This document shows positions 22,353-23,724 of a stretch of 23,724 nt of DNA, piece after piece. The notes beneath the pieces were generated by a model that did not search any database, was not told the origin of the DNA, and saw only the letters and a program-made list of their open reading frames with translations. A program made the position numbers and the translations under genes. Source of the stretch: a virus; IMG/VR virus record IMGVR_UViG_3300042691_001197, positions 1 to 23,724 of that record; one strand, given 5' to 3'. Numbering within the stretch: position 1 is the stretch's first letter; each line of letters begins with the position of its first letter.

Positions 22353-23474
22353 ATGACATTTTCCAAACCAGTTAAGGGCGATAAAAATTGGGACGTGACT
22401 CTCAATGCTGCTCTTGATGACCTCAATGATCGTGTACAAGGAATTGAAGACGATGTAACACTGCAGGGCGTGCAAGGTACAACAGGAGTTCAAGGACGCC
22501 AAGGAGCGCAAGGTACTCGTGGTCCAGTTGGTTCACAAGGAACATCTGGAACAAATGGATCCAGTGGAACACAGGGTGTTCAAGGAGTTCAAGGACGAGA
22601 AGGCGATCAAGGTCTTCAAGGTACACAAGGTGCTAAAGGAAATACTGGTGCAGGTGTTCAAGGTGCTACTGGTACTCAAGGCAGTACTGGCACACAGGGT
22701 GCCCAAGGAACTGTAGGTGCACAAGGCACCACTGGCTCTCAAGGTACGACTGGCGCACAAGGTGCAATAGGAACACAAGGCTCTCTTGGAACTCAAGGTA
22801 CGCAAGGCTCTGTAGGAGCACAAGGAGCAATTGGAGCACAAGGTGTACAAGGGTCTCTTGGTACACAAGGAGCCACTGGTGCAGGAACACAGGGTACAAC
22901 TGGTTCTCAAGGTGTACAGGGTTCAGAAGGCACACAAGGAACTGACGGTGTGCAGGGTTCAACAGGTGAAGGTACGCAAGGAACCGAAGGATCTCAAGGC
23001 ACTGATGGATCGCAGGGTGCAAATGGCTCTCAAGGAACACAAGGTCTTCAAGGAGAAACTGGTTCAGGTACTCAAGGCACACAAGGCACACAAGGAACAC
23101 AGGGTGTGCAAGGTGTACAGGGAATTCAAGGTACGCAAGGTACGCAAGGTATTCAAGGAGTTCAAGGTGCTGAGGCTTCAATATCTGACAGTGGCTGGGT
23201 TTCCGTCACATCATTTACTAATAGTTTTGTAGGAAACAATGTTGCCTACCGTAAATTAAACGGCGTAGTTTTCCTACGTGGAAACGTAAGTGGAGGAACA
23301 GGTGAGACTGCAGCATTTACTCTACCTACAGGGTACAGACCAGCGGTGGAGCATGTAGTGCTAGTTCAAAAATATGGAACATCTGATGCTTCATATCTAA
23401 CAGTCACCACTAGCGGAAACGTTGTTCCACATGATGCTTCAGCCTGGTTATCTGAAGTGATCTTTTTAGGGTAA
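22353..23474 (+). CDS. Collagen-like fibre with C-terminal adhesin domain
   Basis: This 373-residue fibre has AGAGAGG just upstream. Residues 1-37 form an amphipathic helical N-terminus (KNWDVTLNAALDDLNDRVQGIEDDV), typical of a trimeric coiled-coil anchor. Residues 38-272 hold about 78 Gly-X-Y triplets with more Ser, Ala, Val and charged residues than the other collagen-like fibres. Four Gly-X-Gly breaks occur (near residues 98-103, 175-181, 204-209 and 236-242, written TGAGVQG, TGAGTQG, TGEGTQG and TGSGTQG). The C-terminal domain (276-373) has GWVSVTSF ... VAYRKLNGVVFLRGNVSGG ... TLPTGYRP ... GNVVPHDASAW, a common phage fibre tip pattern with a tLPxGYRP motif. Its separation from the other three collagen-like genes suggests an independent acquisition or a different site on the particle. 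Confidence 0.82.
   Translation: MTFSKPVKGDKNWDVTLNAALDDLNDRVQGIEDDVTLQGVQGTTGVQGRQGAQGTRGPVGSQGTSGTNGSSGTQGVQGVQGREGDQGLQGTQGAKGNTGAGVQGATGTQGSTGTQGAQGTVGAQGTTGSQGTTGAQGAIGTQGSLGTQGTQGSVGAQGAIGAQGVQGSLGTQGATGAGTQGTTGSQGVQGSEGTQGTDGVQGSTGEGTQGTEGSQGTDGSQGANGSQGTQGLQGETGSGTQGTQGTQGTQGVQGVQGIQGTQGTQGIQGVQGAEASISDSGWVSVTSFTNSFVGNNVAYRKLNGVVFLRGNVSGGTGETAAFTLPTGYRPAVEHVVLVQKYGTSDASYLTVTTSGNVVPHDASAWLSEVIFLG
22464..23168 (+). repeat. Collagen-like repeat tract with regular breaks
   Basis: About 78 Gly-X-Y triplets interrupted four times by Gly-X-Gly steps; a fresh GTQ run follows three of the four breaks and GVQ the other. Confidence 0.85.
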
Positions 23475-23492
23475 TAAACGCTTAAATAAACA

Positions 23493-23497
23493 AGGAG
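23493..23497 (+). promoter_or_regulatory. Ribosome binding site deciding a start
   Basis: AGGAG is five bases before ATG 23503 but only two before the adjoining in-frame ATG 23500. Confidence 0.6.
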
Positions 23498-23502
23498 ACA
23501 TG

Positions 23503-23619
23503 ATGGAAGAATTTGAAGAAGAACTAGACCCTTCGCTCTTCGAAGATGAAGCGGTAGAATTAGAAGACTACGATGATCATGCGTGGGACGAAGATGAACT
23601 AGAAGAAGAGGAAAAGTAA
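23503..23619 (+). CDS. Very acidic 38-residue protein
   Basis: The frame from ATG 23503 to TAA 23617-23619 encodes 38 residues, 22 of them Asp or Glu, with a few hydrophobics (F4, L8, L12, F13, W28). It ends in a run of four Glu and a Lys. The ribosome site AGGAG and the TAATG overlap with the next gene make it a real gene, despite its size. The function is unknown. A highly acidic small protein could bind basic proteins or mimic nucleic acid; its coupling to a basic DUF6496-like protein fits that idea but proves nothing. A start at ATG 23500 would add one Met. Confidence 0.6.
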   Translation: MEEFEEELDPSLFEDEAVELEDYDDHAWDEDELEEEEK

Positions 23620-23724
23620 TGGCTGCTAAAAAGTCTGTAACTAAGGGCAAGGTCGAAAAGGTAATGAAGGAATACTCACAAGGTAAACTTCACAGCGGAT
23701 CTAAAAAGGGACCAGTAGTTACTA
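23619..23724 (+). CDS. DUF6496-like small basic protein (3' partial)
   Basis: The ATG at 23619 overlaps the previous stop (TAATG). The 35 residues in the window read KKSVTKGKVEKVMKEYSQGK followed by LHSGSKKGP, and the frame runs off the right end. The lysine-rich start with KVxKVMxEYxxGxLxSG is the hallmark of DUF6496, a short basic family common in phages and bacteria, of unknown role. A conserved helix usually follows (around KQAIAIAL), which should lie just outside the window and would confirm the call. Confidence 0.6.
   Translation, partial: MAAKKSVTKGKVEKVMKEYSQGKLHSGSKKGPVVT

Overview
The window looks like the structural (virion morphogenesis) region of a tailed double-stranded DNA phage (Caudoviricetes). 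It opens inside a portal gene, continues through scaffold and major capsid protein, and then holds about 18 kb of fibre, adhesin and carbohydrate-modifying genes. Genes are tightly packed, often joined by ATGA or TAATG stop/start overlaps, with GGAG-type ribosome sites and some GTG starts. There are no rRNA or tRNA genes, no insertion sequence and no host-like housekeeping genes. The host cannot be fixed from the sequence. The moderate AT bias and fibre modules of a kind I associate with aquatic phages suggest an environmental, probably freshwater or marine, bacterial host; this is inference.

Layout. 1-3937: head module (portal, cut at its 5' end; coiled-coil scaffold; N4-gp56-type capsid protein; a small protein), with a hairpin after the capsid gene and a strong intrinsic terminator after the small protein. 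4061-10005: a neck/adaptor-like protein with an Ig-like C-terminal domain, then collagen-like fibres built of Gly-X-Y triplets with Thr at X and Gln or Glu at Y. These include a 933-residue fibre with about 154 triplets in four blocks. 10006-12814, minus strand: an overlapping four-gene cassette of GH130-like beta-propeller, TPR protein, class I methyltransferase and GT25-type glycosyltransferase. 12883-16463: beta-rich virion proteins, then two copies of a pair made of a glycine-rich adhesin and a small MAHFA protein. 16501-21744: two paralogous proteins, each with three FN3-like domains and a kelch-like propeller, flanking a coiled-coil gene, a small gene and a minus-strand GT-A glycosyltransferase. 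21744-23724: a virion protein of unknown role, a fourth collagen-like fibre, a very acidic 38-residue protein and the start of a DUF6496-like protein.

How it fits together. The plus-strand genes appear to build the head, neck and an unusually large set of trimeric fibres and adhesins. The minus-strand islands encode enzymes of sugar chemistry, and their position among the fibre genes suggests that they modify either the fibres (a GT25 enzyme next to collagen-like proteins is suggestive) or host surface glycans. No tape measure, tail tube, terminase, lysis or replication gene is in view, so the tail type is undetermined.
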